Counted from the first letter of the stretch, positions 35,614 through 45,835 are shown. The stretch is 64,000 bases of DNA from Agaricicola taiwanensis (GCF_014635245.1 NZ_BMCP01000001.1:186001-250000); one strand, 5' to 3'. The notes: generated by a model not told the origin, from the letters alone. A program made the numbers and translations.

Positions 35614-36501
35614 TCAGCCATAGTGCACCTTTCGCTCCACGTAGCGGAACTGGATGGCGGTGAGGGCGATGACGATCACCATCAGGATGACCGATTGCGC
35701 TGCGGATTGACCGAAATTGAGGTTCACGAAGCCGTCGTTATAGACCTTGTAGACCAGCGTTTCCGTCGCCTTGCCCGGCCCGCCGCCGGTGACGGCATGA
35801 ATGATGCCGAAGGTGTCGAAGAAGGCATAGACGGTGTTCACCACCAGCAGGAAAAAGGTCGTGGGCGCCAGCAGCGGGAAGATGATGGTCCAGAAGCGTT
35901 TCGTCTCGCCGGCGCCATCGATGGCGGCTGCCTCGATCAGCGACTTTGGAATGGCCTGCAGGCCTGCGACGAAGAAGAGGAAGTTGTAGCTGATCTGCTT
36001 CCAGGCCGCCGCGGCGATGACCAATATCATGGCCTGTGAGCCGTTGAGCAGCGGGTCCCAGTTGTATCCGGCCGTCCGCGCCATATAGGCGAAACTGCCC
36101 ATGGCCGGATTGAACATGAAAAGCCAGAGCATGCCGGCGATGGCGGGCGCCACCGCATAGGGCCAAATCATCAGCGTGCGCACGAAGCCGCGGCCGCGCA
36201 CCAGCTTCTCCGCCATGACGGCGAAGAGGAGACCGAGGCCCAGCGCAACCGCCACGGTGAACACCGAGAAAATGCCCGTGACCTGCAGCGAATTGATGTA
36301 GTTCGGATCGCCGAGGACCCGGCGGAAATTGTCGAGCCCAACAAATTCCTGCGCAAGGCCGAAAGCATCCTCGCGCAGGGTAGAGGTGTAGAGCGCCTGG
36401 CTCGCCGGCCAGTAGAAGAACACCAGCGTGATCGCCACCTGCGGCGCCAGCAGCAGATAGGGCAGGATCCTGTTCGGGAAGGTGACGCGGGGACGGGCCA
36501 A
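35614..36501 (-). CDS. ugpA: sn-glycerol-3-phosphate-type ABC permease UgpA
   Basis: A 295-residue CUT1 permease. The EAA loop reads [35 protein letters not shown] and [17 protein letters not shown] are typical UgpA. The start appears to be TTG at 36501 with AAAGAG upstream; a frame beginning with ATG at 36521 is in another phase. Confidence 0.9.
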   Translation of the reverse strand: MARPRVTFPNRILPYLLLAPQVAITLVFFYWPASQALYTSTLREDAFGLAQEFVGLDNFRRVLGDPNYINSLQVTGIFSVFTVAVALGLGLLFAVMAEKLVRGRGFVRTLMIWPYAVAPAIAGMLWLFMFNPAMGSFAYMARTAGYNWDPLLNGSQAMILVIAAAAWKQISYNFLFFVAGLQAIPKSLIEAAAIDGAGETKRFWTIIFPLLAPTTFFLLVVNTVYAFFDTFGIIHAVTGGGPGKATETLVYKVYNDGFVNLNFGQSAAQSVILMVIVIALTAIQFRYVERKVHYG

Positions 36502-36559
36502 GGTGCTCTTTTAAGGTTCATGCCGGCGCCACCTCGAAACGCGGCGCCGGTGGGGCCGC

Positions 36560-37870
36560 TCAGCGGTTGACTGCCTGCTCGATGGCCGCGTTGCCGCGCT
36601 TTACGGCATTGTCGAGTGCCTGCTGCGCCGTCTGCTCGCCGGCGAGCATCTTTTCGAACTCCTCGTTCTGGATGTCCCGCACCGCCGGCAGGTTGATGAG
36701 CCGCACGCCGCGGGAATTGTCCGTCGGCTCCTTGCCCATCATCTGTCGGATCGGGATCTCGCGGCCGGGGTTCTTGTCGTAGAAGCCGGATTTCTTGGTG
36801 GCTTCATAAGCCGCGAGGGTCACCGGAAGATAGCCCGAGACTTCATGCAGGCGCTGCTGGATCTTGGTTTGCGACAGGAAGGAGAAGAAGGCGGCAACGC
36901 CCTCATATTCCTCCTCGTCATGTCCCGCCATGACCCAAAGGCTGGCACCGCCGGGCGTGGTGTTCTGCGGCGCGCCTTCGACATCGGGATAATAGGGAAG
37001 CTGACCGAGTCCATAGTTCATGCCCGATTTGACTACATCGCCGAGGCCTCCGGAGGATTCGGTCATGATGGCGCATTCGCCCGACAGGAACAGCTGCTTT
37101 GCCTCGGATGTGCGACCGCCGTAACGGAAGACATTTTCTTTGGCGAGATCGGCGATGTTCTGGAAGTGCTTCACGAACACAGGCGTGTTGATGGTGAGCT
37201 CCACATCAAGCCCGCCGAGGCCGTTCTGCTTGGTGCCATATTGCTGGTTGTTCCAGGCGGCGAAGTTCTCAAGGCCGATCCATGTCAGCCAGGTCGAGGT
37301 ATAGCCGCAGTTCGAAGCGCCGCTCGCCTTCACCTTGCGCGCGGCGTCGAACACCTCCGGCCAGGTCTTGGGGGGCGTCTCCGGGTCCAGCCCCGCCTTC
37401 TGAAACAGGTCCTTGTTGTAGTAGAGGATCGGCGAGGAGGAATTATAGGGGAAGGAGAGCATGGTGCCGTCGGGCTTGGAGTAATAGGCCACGATGCCCG
37501 GCAGATATTGGCTCTTGTCGAAGGCAGTGCCGCCCATGGAGAGGATGTCCGCGACGGGCTTGATGGCCGCTTCCGCGCCCATCATCACGCCGGTGCCAAC
37601 GTCGAACACCTGGATAATGTGGGGCGGCTGCTTGGCGCGGAAGGCGGCAATGCCAGCGTTCAGCGTGTCCGGATAGGTGCCTTTGAAAACCGGCACCACC
37701 TTGTAGTCCGACTGGCTTTCGTTGAACTCCCTGGAAAGGGTCTCGACCACCTCATTGTTGGCGCCGGTCATCGCGTGCCACCAGGAGATCTCGGTGACGG
37801 CGAAGGCGGATGTGGTCGACAGCAATGTGAATGTAACGGCAGCGCTCGCTGCAAGGCCCTGGAATCTCAC
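36560..37870 (-). CDS. ugpB: sn-glycerol-3-phosphate-type ABC binding protein UgpB
   Basis: A 436-residue periplasmic binding protein with a signal peptide (FQGLAASAAVTFTLLSTTSAFA). I choose GTG 37870 because AGGAGA lies 6 nt upstream and the ATG at 37885 lies before that site. Mature-protein features WWHAMTGANNEVVETL, FKGTYPDTLNAGIAAFRA and QVFDVGTGVMM match UgpB. The likely ligand is glycerol-3-phosphate or a glycerophosphodiester. The order ugpBAEC is the usual one. I saw no Pho box. Confidence 0.93.
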   Translation of the reverse strand: MRFQGLAASAAVTFTLLSTTSAFAVTEISWWHAMTGANNEVVETLSREFNESQSDYKVVPVFKGTYPDTLNAGIAAFRAKQPPHIIQVFDVGTGVMMGAEAAIKPVADILSMGGTAFDKSQYLPGIVAYYSKPDGTMLSFPYNSSSPILYYNKDLFQKAGLDPETPPKTWPEVFDAARKVKASGASNCGYTSTWLTWIGLENFAAWNNQQYGTKQNGLGGLDVELTINTPVFVKHFQNIADLAKENVFRYGGRTSEAKQLFLSGECAIMTESSGGLGDVVKSGMNYGLGQLPYYPDVEGAPQNTTPGGASLWVMAGHDEEEYEGVAAFFSFLSQTKIQQRLHEVSGYLPVTLAAYEATKKSGFYDKNPGREIPIRQMMGKEPTDNSRGVRLINLPAVRDIQNEEFEKMLAGEQTAQQALDNAVKRGNAAIEQAVNR

Positions 37871-38040
37871 GTTTCTCTCCTGCATCCGCTGTGGTGGGAC
37901 AGAGTCACGTGGCGTGCTCTATCTTTTCGTTATGACACTTCAACAACGGTGCCCGGCGCGCTGCCGAGCGTCTACAGTCTGTCCATTACCGGAGCTTGTG
38001 TCGAGAGTTCAGATGCAACCAATCCAATCGGGTCATGCCG

Positions 38041-38844
38041 TCATTGGCGGCGGTAGAGCCGGAGCGTGACCGGCGCCAGAACAAGCGTCAGCACCGCCGG
38101 TGCGACAAGGGCCAAACCCACATCGCCCAGGCTCGCATTGCCGCTCATGAGCCCCCGAATGGCACTCGCCATCAGCGACACCGGATTGACTTCGACGAAG
38201 GCGCGCAGCCAGGCCGGCATGGTAACGGGATCGACCATGATGTTGGACGCGAAGACCAGCGGAAACAGGAAGGAAAAGCCCAGCGTCATCACCGTGGTCG
38301 GGGTGCTGATGAGAAGCCCCAGCACGATGAAGATCCATCCCATGCCGAAACCGATGGCGAGAAGCAGCAGGAAGCCTCCTGCAACCCCCGCGATGCCGGC
38401 CTCGGGCCGATAGCCGAGGACGAGGCCGATGGTGAGAATGATGCCCCCGGCGATCAGATGGCGAAGCACATCGCCGACCATCAGACCGGCGAAGGGAGCA
38501 AGCGACCAGATCGGCAGGGAGCGAAACCGGTCGAACAGCCCTTTGCCGAGATCTGTCGAGAGATTCATTCCGGAGTAGACGGCGTTGAAGCACACCGTCT
38601 GCACCAGGATGCCGGGAAGGAAGAACTGCAGATATTCGCCGGGCGACCCGGCCAGCGCGCCGCCGAACACGAAGGTGAAGAGCAGCGTGAACATGATCGG
38701 CGTCATGACGAGGTCGAACAGTTGCTCGGGCACATGCCGGAACTTCAGAACCGCGCGCCAGCCGAAGGCAAGCGCGTTGGACAGCGCCGAGGGCTCCGGC
38801 GGACGTTCGACTTTCCGAAGTCCGCCTTCGATGGGCTGGCTCAT
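38041..38844 (-). CDS. ABC-2 type transporter permease (DrrB-like)
   Basis: A 267-residue ABC-2 permease with about six hydrophobic segments, including VMTPIMFTLLFTFVFGGAL and FSFLFPLVFASNIMV. PAWLRAFVEVNPVSLMASAIRG is the typical ABC-2 C-terminal block. It overlaps the ATPase gene by 4 nt. Together they form a drug or lipid exporter of the daunorubicin-resistance type; the substrate is unknown. Confidence 0.9.
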   Translation of the reverse strand: MSQPIEGGLRKVERPPEPSALSNALAFGWRAVLKFRHVPEQLFDLVMTPIMFTLLFTFVFGGALAGSPGEYLQFFLPGILVQTVCFNAVYSGMNLSTDLGKGLFDRFRSLPIWSLAPFAGLMVGDVLRHLIAGGIILTIGLVLGYRPEAGIAGVAGGFLLLLAIGFGMGWIFIVLGLLISTPTTVMTLGFSFLFPLVFASNIMVDPVTMPAWLRAFVEVNPVSLMASAIRGLMSGNASLGDVGLALVAPAVLTLVLAPVTLRLYRRQ

Positions 38845-39836
38845 GCTCCCGCCTCCTCCGCAACACGCCGCTCGCCGCCCGTAAGCGCGAAGAAGACCTC
38901 ATCAAGGCTTGGGCTTCCCATGGAGAAATCCGCGAGCTCGATGCCATCAGCGATGAGTGCGGCCAGGGCTTTGTTCGCCTCGGCGGGACTGGGCGCAACA
39001 ATGGAGATCTCGGCGCCCTCGACACTGCGCTGGGCAACGCCCCTCAGGCAGCCTTCAAGCATCCCGGCGGCCTCGTCGAGCCGCGCCGGATCGGCCAGGG
39101 CGACGTGCAGAAATCCGGAGCCTGTCGCCGCCTTCAGCTGCCGGCTGGTGCCCTCGGCGATTTTCCGTCCGTGGTCGATCACGGCGATTCGCTCGGCCAG
39201 TTGGTCGGCTTCCTCAAGGTATTGGGTCGTCAGAAGGATCGTGACCCCGCTGCCGGCAAGCTCCCGGATCATGCGCCACACGCTCTGGCGGGCCTTGGGA
39301 TCAAGGCCGGTCGTCGGCTCATCGAGAAAGAGAACTCCCGGTGTCACCACCAGCGAGGCGGCAATGTCGAGCCGCCGGCGCATTCCGCCGGAATAGGATT
39401 TCACCTGCTTCTTTGCCGCGTCCGTCAGATCGAAGCTCTCAAGAAGCTCGTCGGCCCGCTGCCGTGCGGTCCGGCCGCGAAAGCCCCAGAGGCGCGCGAG
39501 CAGAAGGAGGTTCTCCCGCCCCGTCAGATCCTCATCCAGAGAGGCGAACTGCCCGGTCATGGCGATGGAGCCGCGCACGGCCTGCGGCGCCGTCGCGAGG
39601 TCATGTCCCATCACCCTGGCGCTGCCGCCATCAGGCGCCGCAAGCGTCGCCAACATCCGCATCAGGGTCGTCTTGCCAGCGCCGTTCGGTCCGAGGATCG
39701 CGAAGATCATGCCCTCAGGCACGGCAAGATCAATACCGTCGACGGCACGAAGCTCGCCATAGGCCTTTGCCAGGCCGCGCGCTTCGATGGCGAGGGGTCG
39801 TGACGATACATCCGTATTCACAGTCTGCACGTCCAT
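38841..39836 (-). CDS. ABC transporter ATPase (DrrA-like)
   Basis: A 331-residue ATPase with Walker A GPNGAGKTTLMRML, signature YSGGMRRRLDIAASL, Walker B VLFLDEPTTGLD and a C-terminal DrrA extension ending SLDEVFFALTGG. The start could also be GTG 39884; ATG 39836 has AGGTGG 8 nt upstream and is preferred. It diverges from the glycan cluster. Confidence 0.9.
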   Translation of the reverse strand: MDVQTVNTDVSSRPLAIEARGLAKAYGELRAVDGIDLAVPEGMIFAILGPNGAGKTTLMRMLATLAAPDGGSARVMGHDLATAPQAVRGSIAMTGQFASLDEDLTGRENLLLLARLWGFRGRTARQRADELLESFDLTDAAKKQVKSYSGGMRRRLDIAASLVVTPGVLFLDEPTTGLDPKARQSVWRMIRELAGSGVTILLTTQYLEEADQLAERIAVIDHGRKIAEGTSRQLKAATGSGFLHVALADPARLDEAAGMLEGCLRGVAQRSVEGAEISIVAPSPAEANKALAALIADGIELADFSMGSPSLDEVFFALTGGERRVAEEAGA

Positions 39837-39950
39837 TGGGCGTTCCACCTTCGGCTGAGGTGCTGCTCGCTTACTGCGATCCACGTCCCTTGATCAAGCA
39901 TGGTTCGGATCGAGTGCCGAGCCGGCCTCTATTTTGACGAAAATTAGGCG

Positions 39951-39976
39951 GGAACCACACTGTCTCGCGGTCGGTT
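39951..39976 (+). promoter_or_regulatory. Possible EcfG-type promoter of the glycan cluster
   Basis: GGAAC (39951-39955), a 17-bp spacer and GGTT (39973-39976), against the EcfG consensus GGAAC-N16/17-CGTT. It differs at one -10 base. It lies 103 bp upstream of the glycosyltransferase start. Confidence 0.4.
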
Positions 39977-40079
39977 GTGCCCTGCGACGGTGGCTCCGTC
40001 GCTTACCTGCAGAGCGCAGGCCTCACGGCATTCATGAAACAGCTTGTTGCGAAAACAGCAACCGAACGCGGGTGATCCT

Positions 40080-41273
40080 ATGCGTGTTACCGACGACACC
40101 AACAGTCTTGGCCGGCCTTCCGCAGATGTATTGATCTGCTTCTCCCACCTTCGCTGGAACTTTGTCTACCAGCGGCCCCAGCATCTTTTAAGCCGTGCCG
40201 CCCGGCAGCAGACGGTCTATTTCGTGGAAGAGCCGATCTTCGAAGAGGGCGCCGACCCTCATCTGGCCGTTGAGCGGACCCCCGAGAATGTCACCGTCGC
40301 TGTGCCGGTTCTACCCGCAGGCATGAACGGGCCCCAGATCACACGCCTGCAGCGTGGCCTGATCGACGAACTCCTCGCAGATATTGGCAACGCCGATCGG
40401 ATTACGCTCTGGTACTACACGCCGATGGCGCTGCCCTTCAGCCGCCACCTGAACGCCGACCTCTGCGTCTATGACAATATGGATGAGCTCTCCGCTTTCC
40501 GCGGCGCGCATCCTCGGCTGATCGCCATGGAGAGGGAACTCTTCCGCCGCGCCCAGGTGATTTTCACCGGCGGCCAAAGCCTGTTCGAGGCCAAGCGTCG
40601 CCGCCACCACAATGTTCACGCCTTTCCCAGCAGCATAGACGCAACCCACTTCGGCCGAGCACGACAGGACGATGTGCCGGTGCTGGCGGACCAGGATGGC
40701 ATCGAGGGCCCGAGGCTCGGCTTCTTCGGCGTGATCGATGAGCGCATGGACATCGATCTTGTGGGCCGGATTGCCGAACTGCGTCCGGACTGGCAGTTCA
40801 TGATGATCGGTCCAGTCGTCAAGATCGACCCCGCTTCGCTTCCGCAACGCGCCAACCTGCACTGGCTCGGCAGCAAACGCTACGAGGAACTGCCCGCCTA
40901 TCTAGCCGGCTGGGATGTGGGCATCATGCCCTTCGCGCTCAACGAATCCACCCGCTTCATCAGCCCCACCAAGACGCCGGAGTTTCTCGCGGCCGGCGTG
41001 CCGGTGGTGTCGACCGCGATCACCGATGTGATCCGGCCCTATGGTCAGGATGGCCTGGTGGAAATCGCGGCTGACCCCCAGGAGTTCGTTGCCAAAGCCG
41101 AACATCTGCTGGCGCGCCCCAAGGACGGTTGGCTGAAGCGCGTCGACGCTCATCTGGCCGGTATGTCGTGGGATCTCACCTGGCAAGGCATGGCACAGGA
41201 GATGGAAAAAGCGGCGGTCCGGCCGCGTGTCGAACGCAAAAGGGTGCAGCTGCAGGAGGCGGTCCATGTTTGA
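40080..41273 (+). CDS. Family-1-type glycosyltransferase
   Basis: A 397-residue GT-B glycosyltransferase. FSHLRWNFVYQRPQHLLSR near the N-terminus is typical of a group found next to UDP-galactopyranose mutase. The donor half shows RLGFFGVIDERMDIDLVG, LHWLGSKRYEELPAYLAGWD and the EX7E-like PTKTPEFLAAGVPVVST. ATG 40080 fits better than 40044 (GGGTGA upstream). Its end overlaps the start of the mutase gene by 8 nt, so both are likely co-translated. It probably adds a sugar, possibly galactofuranose, to a surface glycan. Confidence 0.88.
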   Translation: MRVTDDTNSLGRPSADVLICFSHLRWNFVYQRPQHLLSRAARQQTVYFVEEPIFEEGADPHLAVERTPENVTVAVPVLPAGMNGPQITRLQRGLIDELLADIGNADRITLWYYTPMALPFSRHLNADLCVYDNMDELSAFRGAHPRLIAMERELFRRAQVIFTGGQSLFEAKRRRHHNVHAFPSSIDATHFGRARQDDVPVLADQDGIEGPRLGFFGVIDERMDIDLVGRIAELRPDWQFMMIGPVVKIDPASLPQRANLHWLGSKRYEELPAYLAGWDVGIMPFALNESTRFISPTKTPEFLAAGVPVVSTAITDVIRPYGQDGLVEIAADPQEFVAKAEHLLARPKDGWLKRVDAHLAGMSWDLTWQGMAQEMEKAAVRPRVERKRVQLQEAVHV

Positions 41274-42420
41274 CTGGCTCATCGTCGGCGCCGGCTTTGC
41301 CGGCAGCGTCCTGGCCGAACGGCTCGCCAGCCAACGCGGCGACAAGGTCCTGCTTATCGACCGCCGGCCGCACATCGGCGGAAATGCCTATGACCGCTAT
41401 GATGACGCGGGTCTTCTGATCCACCAGTATGGCCCGCACATCTTCCATACGAATTCCGAGCAGATATTCGATTATCTCTCGCAGTTCACCGGCTGGCGGC
41501 CATACGAGCATCGCGTCCTGGCGGAAGTCGATGATCAGCTGCTGCCCATCCCAATCAATCTGGACACCATCAACCGCCTCTATGGCCTGAACCTGACGTC
41601 CGATGAGCTCGATCGATGGTTTGCCGAGCGGGCCGAGCCGGTGGAGGACATCCGCACCTCTGAAGACGTGGTGGTAAGCCGGGTCGGCCGGGAGCTCTAT
41701 GAGAAGTTCTTCCGCGGATACACCCGCAAGCAATGGGGCGTAGACCCCTCCGAGCTGGACAAATCGGTAACCGCCAGGGTGCCCACACGGACCAATCGCG
41801 ACGACCGTTACTTCGGCGATGAATTCCAGTTCATGCCGGCGGGCGGCTACACCCGGATGTTCGAGCGCATGCTTGATCACCCCAATATCCGGATCATGCT
41901 GCAGACGGATTTTGCTGAGATCCGCAACGAGATCCGATACCGCCGGCTGATCTTCACCGGGCCGATCGACGAGTATTTCGGCTTTCGCTTCGGCAAACTG
42001 CCGTACCGCTCACTTCAGTTCCGGCATGTCACGCTGGACAAGGAATGGCATCAGCCGGTAGCCGTGGTGAACTATCCGCAGGAGCGCGATTACACCCGCG
42101 TGACGGAATACAAACATTTGACCGGCCAGAAGCACCCGCGCACCAGCCTTACCTACGAACATCCGTCCGACGAGGGCGATCCCTACTACCCCGTACCGCG
42201 GCCAGAGAATGCGGCCCGGTTCAAGCAGTATGACGCGCTGGCGCGTGAGACGCCCGATGTCTGGTTCGTCGGGCGCCTGGCGACCTATCGCTACTACAAC
42301 ATGGATCAGGTTGTCGGGCAGGCACTGTCGGCGTTCCGCCGGATCGAGAACGAGGTTTCCGGACGGGCGGCTCGTGAACCCGGACCCGCGCTTGTCGACA
42401 CGCTGCAGCCTGCTCCATGA
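41266..42420 (+). CDS. glf: UDP-galactopyranose mutase
   Basis: A 384-residue flavoenzyme that converts UDP-galactopyranose to UDP-galactofuranose. FAD-binding VGAGFAGSVLAERL at the N-terminus, then IGGNAYD, GPHIFHTN, the RKQWGVDPSEL segment, and the C-terminal GRLATYRYYNMDQVVGQAL all match Glf. ATG 41266 has GGAGG 7 nt upstream; the longer frame lies inside the previous gene. Presence of Glf indicates galactofuranose in a polysaccharide or glycolipid. Confidence 0.96.
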   Translation: MFDWLIVGAGFAGSVLAERLASQRGDKVLLIDRRPHIGGNAYDRYDDAGLLIHQYGPHIFHTNSEQIFDYLSQFTGWRPYEHRVLAEVDDQLLPIPINLDTINRLYGLNLTSDELDRWFAERAEPVEDIRTSEDVVVSRVGRELYEKFFRGYTRKQWGVDPSELDKSVTARVPTRTNRDDRYFGDEFQFMPAGGYTRMFERMLDHPNIRIMLQTDFAEIRNEIRYRRLIFTGPIDEYFGFRFGKLPYRSLQFRHVTLDKEWHQPVAVVNYPQERDYTRVTEYKHLTGQKHPRTSLTYEHPSDEGDPYYPVPRPENAARFKQYDALARETPDVWFVGRLATYRYYNMDQVVGQALSAFRRIENEVSGRAAREPGPALVDTLQPAP

Positions 42421-44615
42421 GCGATACCGGCTCCACGGAAGCGCCGGAGCTGTGGGGCGGTCTGGAATGCACCGTGGCGCGGCTGAGGAATCGCTGGCGC
42501 GATCAGCTGGTCGAGACCGGCCATCAGCGCCGCCCGCAGGACATGGATGCCTTGGCCGCCCTCGGCTTCCGTCGGCTACGCTACCCGGTGTTGTGGGAGC
42601 GCGTGTCGCCGGATGATCCCGATGTGGCCGATTTTCGCTGGCATGATCCGCGGCTTGCCCGCCTGCGCGAGCTGAACCTCGATCCCATTCTCGGCCTCAT
42701 CCATCATGGCAGCGGCCCGCGCTACACCAGTCTGCTCGATCCCGGCTTCCCTGAATTGCTCGCGCGGCACGCGGGAAGGGTCGCCGAGCGATACAGCTGG
42801 GTGCGCCACTTCACGCCGGTGAATGAGCCGCTGACGACCGCCCGCTTCAGCGCCCTTTATGGGTATTGGTACCCGCACCGGCGAGACCTGCGGTCTTTCA
42901 TGCGGGCCTTCATCAATCAATGTCGAGGCGTGGTCCTCGCCATGAAAGCCATCCGCGAAGTGATCCCTGATGCCCGGCTGATCCAGACCGAAGATCTGGG
43001 GAAGACCTTCAGCACCCCGAAGCTGCAATATCAGGCGGACTATGAGAACAACCGTCGGTGGCTGGCCTTCGACCTGCTGACCGGTCGCGTTGATCGCGAG
43101 CATCCCTGGTTCTCCCATTTCCTGGACAATGGTATTGCGGAAAGCGAACTCGTGGGGTTTTTCGAGGATCCCTGCCCGCCCGACGTGCTTGGCATCAATC
43201 ACTATCTCACCAGCGAACGCTACCTCGACCACGAGCACCTTCCCGCCAGCCGCCGCCGCAGCGGCAATGGGCGCCACCGCTATGCGGATGTGGAGGCGGT
43301 GCGTGTGGACCTGCCATCAGGCACGACAGGACCGGAGGCACGCCTGCGCGAAACATGGGAACGTTATCGGCTGCCTCTTGCCGTGACTGAAGTCCATCAC
43401 GGCTGCAGCCGCGACGAGCAGCTGCGTTGGCTGGCGGAAGTCTGGGACGCGGCCTGCAAACTGCGACGGGAGGGCGCCGACGTTCGTGCCGTCACAACCT
43501 GGGCCGCCTTCGGCGCCAAGGACTGGAACAGTCTTTTGGCACGGAAGGCAGGCCATTACGAGCCGGGCCTCTTCGATATACGCAGCCCGCAGCCTCGCAT
43601 CACAGCCCTGGGACGGGCGGCAGCCCAGATCGCCCAGGGCGAGACGATCGATCACCCGGTGCTCGACACCCCGGGCTGGTGGCACCGTGACGACCGCTTC
43701 TATCGCGTTGCCCGCGCCAACCCGTCGGAAGAAACCGGAGCCGTCCGGAAGCTCCTGATCACGGGGTCTAACACCATGCTGGGCGATGCCTTGATCCGGA
43801 TCGCCCGCCATCGGGGCCTGGAGTTCGTTGCTCTTGATCATGGCGCCATGGACATGGCGGATGCAGCCACCGCCGCTATGACGTTGAGACGCCACCGCCC
43901 CTGGGCTGTCGTCAACGCCGCCGGCTTTAGCCAGATTTCGGAGGCCGAGCGCCAACGCTCCTTGTGTTTCCGGGAGAACGCCACCGGCCCCGCCGCCCTC
44001 GCCCGCGCCTGTGCGGACGCGGGTCTTCCGCTCCTGACCTTTTCCTCCGATCTCGTTTTCGATGGCGCGCTCGGGCGCCCCTACCGGGAAAGCGATCCGG
44101 TCAATCCCAGCTGCACCTATGGAGAAAGCAAAGCCGAGGGCGAGCGTCTTGTCCTGACAGCGCATCCAGGCGCCCTGATCATCCGAACCGGCGCATCCTT
44201 CGGCCCGTGGGATGAGCGCAACACCGTCTATCGGAACCTTCGCGCCATGGCCGACCGGAAGATCCTGCAACTCAGCGACACGGTGCGACTCTCGCCAGCT
44301 TACCTGCCGGATCTCACACATGCGGTGCTCGACCTCCTCATCGACGGCGAACACGGCGTCTGGCATGTGACCAATCGTGGCGAAACCTCCTGGTACGGCC
44401 TGATCAGGAAGGCGGCGGAACGGGCGAGACTTCAGCCGCTTCTGCTTTCGCCGGAGCTGCCGCCGAGGACGGCCAGTAGCACCGCTCTGACGAGCGAGCG
44501 CGGCCTGATCATGCCGACGCTCGAGAGCGGGCTCGGGCGCTTCATCCGTGAGGTCGGGCGGCGCTTGCGGACCGTGGAACCTCACACCGAACATCACGTC
44601 TTTGCCACGACATGA
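42417..44615 (+). CDS. Fusion of a GH1-type glycosidase domain with an RmlD-like sugar-nucleotide reductase domain
   Basis: A 732-residue two-domain protein. Residues 1 to about 430 resemble family 1 glycoside hydrolases, with a candidate acid/base in FTPVNEPLTT (about 135) and a candidate nucleophile Glu in LAVTEVHHG (about 323). From about 441 a second domain starts with a Rossmann motif, KLLITGSNTMLGDAL, then VNAAGFSQISEAE, FSSDLVFDG and YGESK, the RmlD pattern, ending in a family-typical substrate region. The gene overlaps glf by 4 nt and probably acts on the same glycan. Whether both domains are active is unknown; the RmlD part may be a binding or epimerase-type module. Confidence 0.85.
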   Translation: MSDTGSTEAPELWGGLECTVARLRNRWRDQLVETGHQRRPQDMDALAALGFRRLRYPVLWERVSPDDPDVADFRWHDPRLARLRELNLDPILGLIHHGSGPRYTSLLDPGFPELLARHAGRVAERYSWVRHFTPVNEPLTTARFSALYGYWYPHRRDLRSFMRAFINQCRGVVLAMKAIREVIPDARLIQTEDLGKTFSTPKLQYQADYENNRRWLAFDLLTGRVDREHPWFSHFLDNGIAESELVGFFEDPCPPDVLGINHYLTSERYLDHEHLPASRRRSGNGRHRYADVEAVRVDLPSGTTGPEARLRETWERYRLPLAVTEVHHGCSRDEQLRWLAEVWDAACKLRREGADVRAVTTWAAFGAKDWNSLLARKAGHYEPGLFDIRSPQPRITALGRAAAQIAQGETIDHPVLDTPGWWHRDDRFYRVARANPSEETGAVRKLLITGSNTMLGDALIRIARHRGLEFVALDHGAMDMADAATAAMTLRRHRPWAVVNAAGFSQISEAERQRSLCFRENATGPAALARACADAGLPLLTFSSDLVFDGALGRPYRESDPVNPSCTYGESKAEGERLVLTAHPGALIIRTGASFGPWDERNTVYRNLRAMADRKILQLSDTVRLSPAYLPDLTHAVLDLLIDGEHGVWHVTNRGETSWYGLIRKAAERARLQPLLLSPELPPRTASSTALTSERGLIMPTLESGLGRFIREVGRRLRTVEPHTEHHVFATT

Positions 44616-44681
44616 TCGCGTCCATGGCACAATCAACGGGCATTCTGGCGAGATAGCCCGCGAGACCGATGGAGGATCTCC

Positions 44682-45830
44682 ATGCCGAACAGGCGGATCT
44701 TCAACAGCTTCTTCCTAGGCGGATTTGAGTGCTCCAGCCATCGGCGACCGGATGGCCGGCGGTTGGATCTTCTTTCAGCCACGGGACACGACCGGATGAC
44801 CGACGCCGATTATCGGCAGCTGTCGGCACATGGCATGGCAGCGGTCCGCGATGGTCTGCGCTGGCATCTCATCGAGAGCGCGCCCGGCCATTACGACTGG
44901 TCGAGTTTCCTGCCCATGCTGCGCAGCGCCGAGGCACTCGGCACGCAGGTGGTCTGGGATCTCTGCCATTATGGGTGGCCCGATCATCTCGACATTTGGT
45001 CGAAGGACTTTCCTGACCACTTCGGGCGCTTCGCCGCCGCCGTCGCCCGCCTCGTGCGCGATGAGACCGGGCCGCAGGCCTTCTACTGCCCGGTCAACGA
45101 GATCTCCTATTGGGCCTGGGCAGGCGCGGAGGTCGGTCGCATCAATCCGTGCGCTGTCGGACGGGCGGGTGAACTGAAGCGCCAGTTGGTGCGATCCGCC
45201 ATCGCCGCCATCGAGGCCATACGCGCTGAGGATCCCACCGCCCGTTTCATCACCGCCGAACCCCTGATCAATGTGGTCTCCGGATCTCCTGAGCCGCAAC
45301 ATATCTTCGATGCCGAGCAGTATCGCCTCTCGCAGTTCGAAGCCGTCGATCTCCTGACCGGACGGATTGAGCCTGGGCTTGGCGGCCGAAGCGATTATCT
45401 CGACGTGGTCGGGATCAACTTCTACCCCGACAACCAGTGGTACCTCGGCGGCTCGACCATCCCGCTGGGACACCACGCCTATCGCCCACTGTCGGAGATG
45501 CTGGAGGAGGTCCAGGCGCGATACGGCCGTCCGATCCTGATCGCCGAAACCGGTGCGGAGGGATCCGCCAGGCCCGCATGGCTGCACTACATCGGCGCGG
45601 AGGTGCGCGACGCCAGGGCACGCGGCATATCTGTGGAAGGCATCTGCCTTTATCCTGTTCTGGATTATCCCGGATGGGAGAACGAACGTCTTTGCCAGGT
45701 GGGTCTCCTCGGCGAAGCCGAAGGGTGGGAGAAGCGGTCCGTCTGCGTTCGCACGGCATCGGAGTTGCGGCGGCAACAGGCGCTGTTTGAAGATGTGGCT
45801 GCCCCCGAGCCGGCCACCGCAGCGGAGTGA
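44682..45830 (+). CDS. GH1-like glycosidase
   Basis: A 382-residue TIM-barrel protein preceded by GGAGG. FLGGFECSSHRRPDGRRLDLL opens the barrel; catalytic-type motifs are YCPVNEISYWAW (acid/base candidate) and ILIAETGAEGSARPAW (nucleophile candidate). It lacks a signal peptide, so it is cytoplasmic. It follows the GH1-RmlD gene and overlaps the ABC exporter region, so a role in remodelling or making the same glycan is likely. Being shorter than standard GH1 (about 450), it may be a distinct subfamily. Confidence 0.8.
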   Translation: MPNRRIFNSFFLGGFECSSHRRPDGRRLDLLSATGHDRMTDADYRQLSAHGMAAVRDGLRWHLIESAPGHYDWSSFLPMLRSAEALGTQVVWDLCHYGWPDHLDIWSKDFPDHFGRFAAAVARLVRDETGPQAFYCPVNEISYWAWAGAEVGRINPCAVGRAGELKRQLVRSAIAAIEAIRAEDPTARFITAEPLINVVSGSPEPQHIFDAEQYRLSQFEAVDLLTGRIEPGLGGRSDYLDVVGINFYPDNQWYLGGSTIPLGHHAYRPLSEMLEEVQARYGRPILIAETGAEGSARPAWLHYIGAEVRDARARGISVEGICLYPVLDYPGWENERLCQVGLLGEAEGWEKRSVCVRTASELRRQQALFEDVAAPEPATAAE

Positions 45831-45835
45831 CAGTC

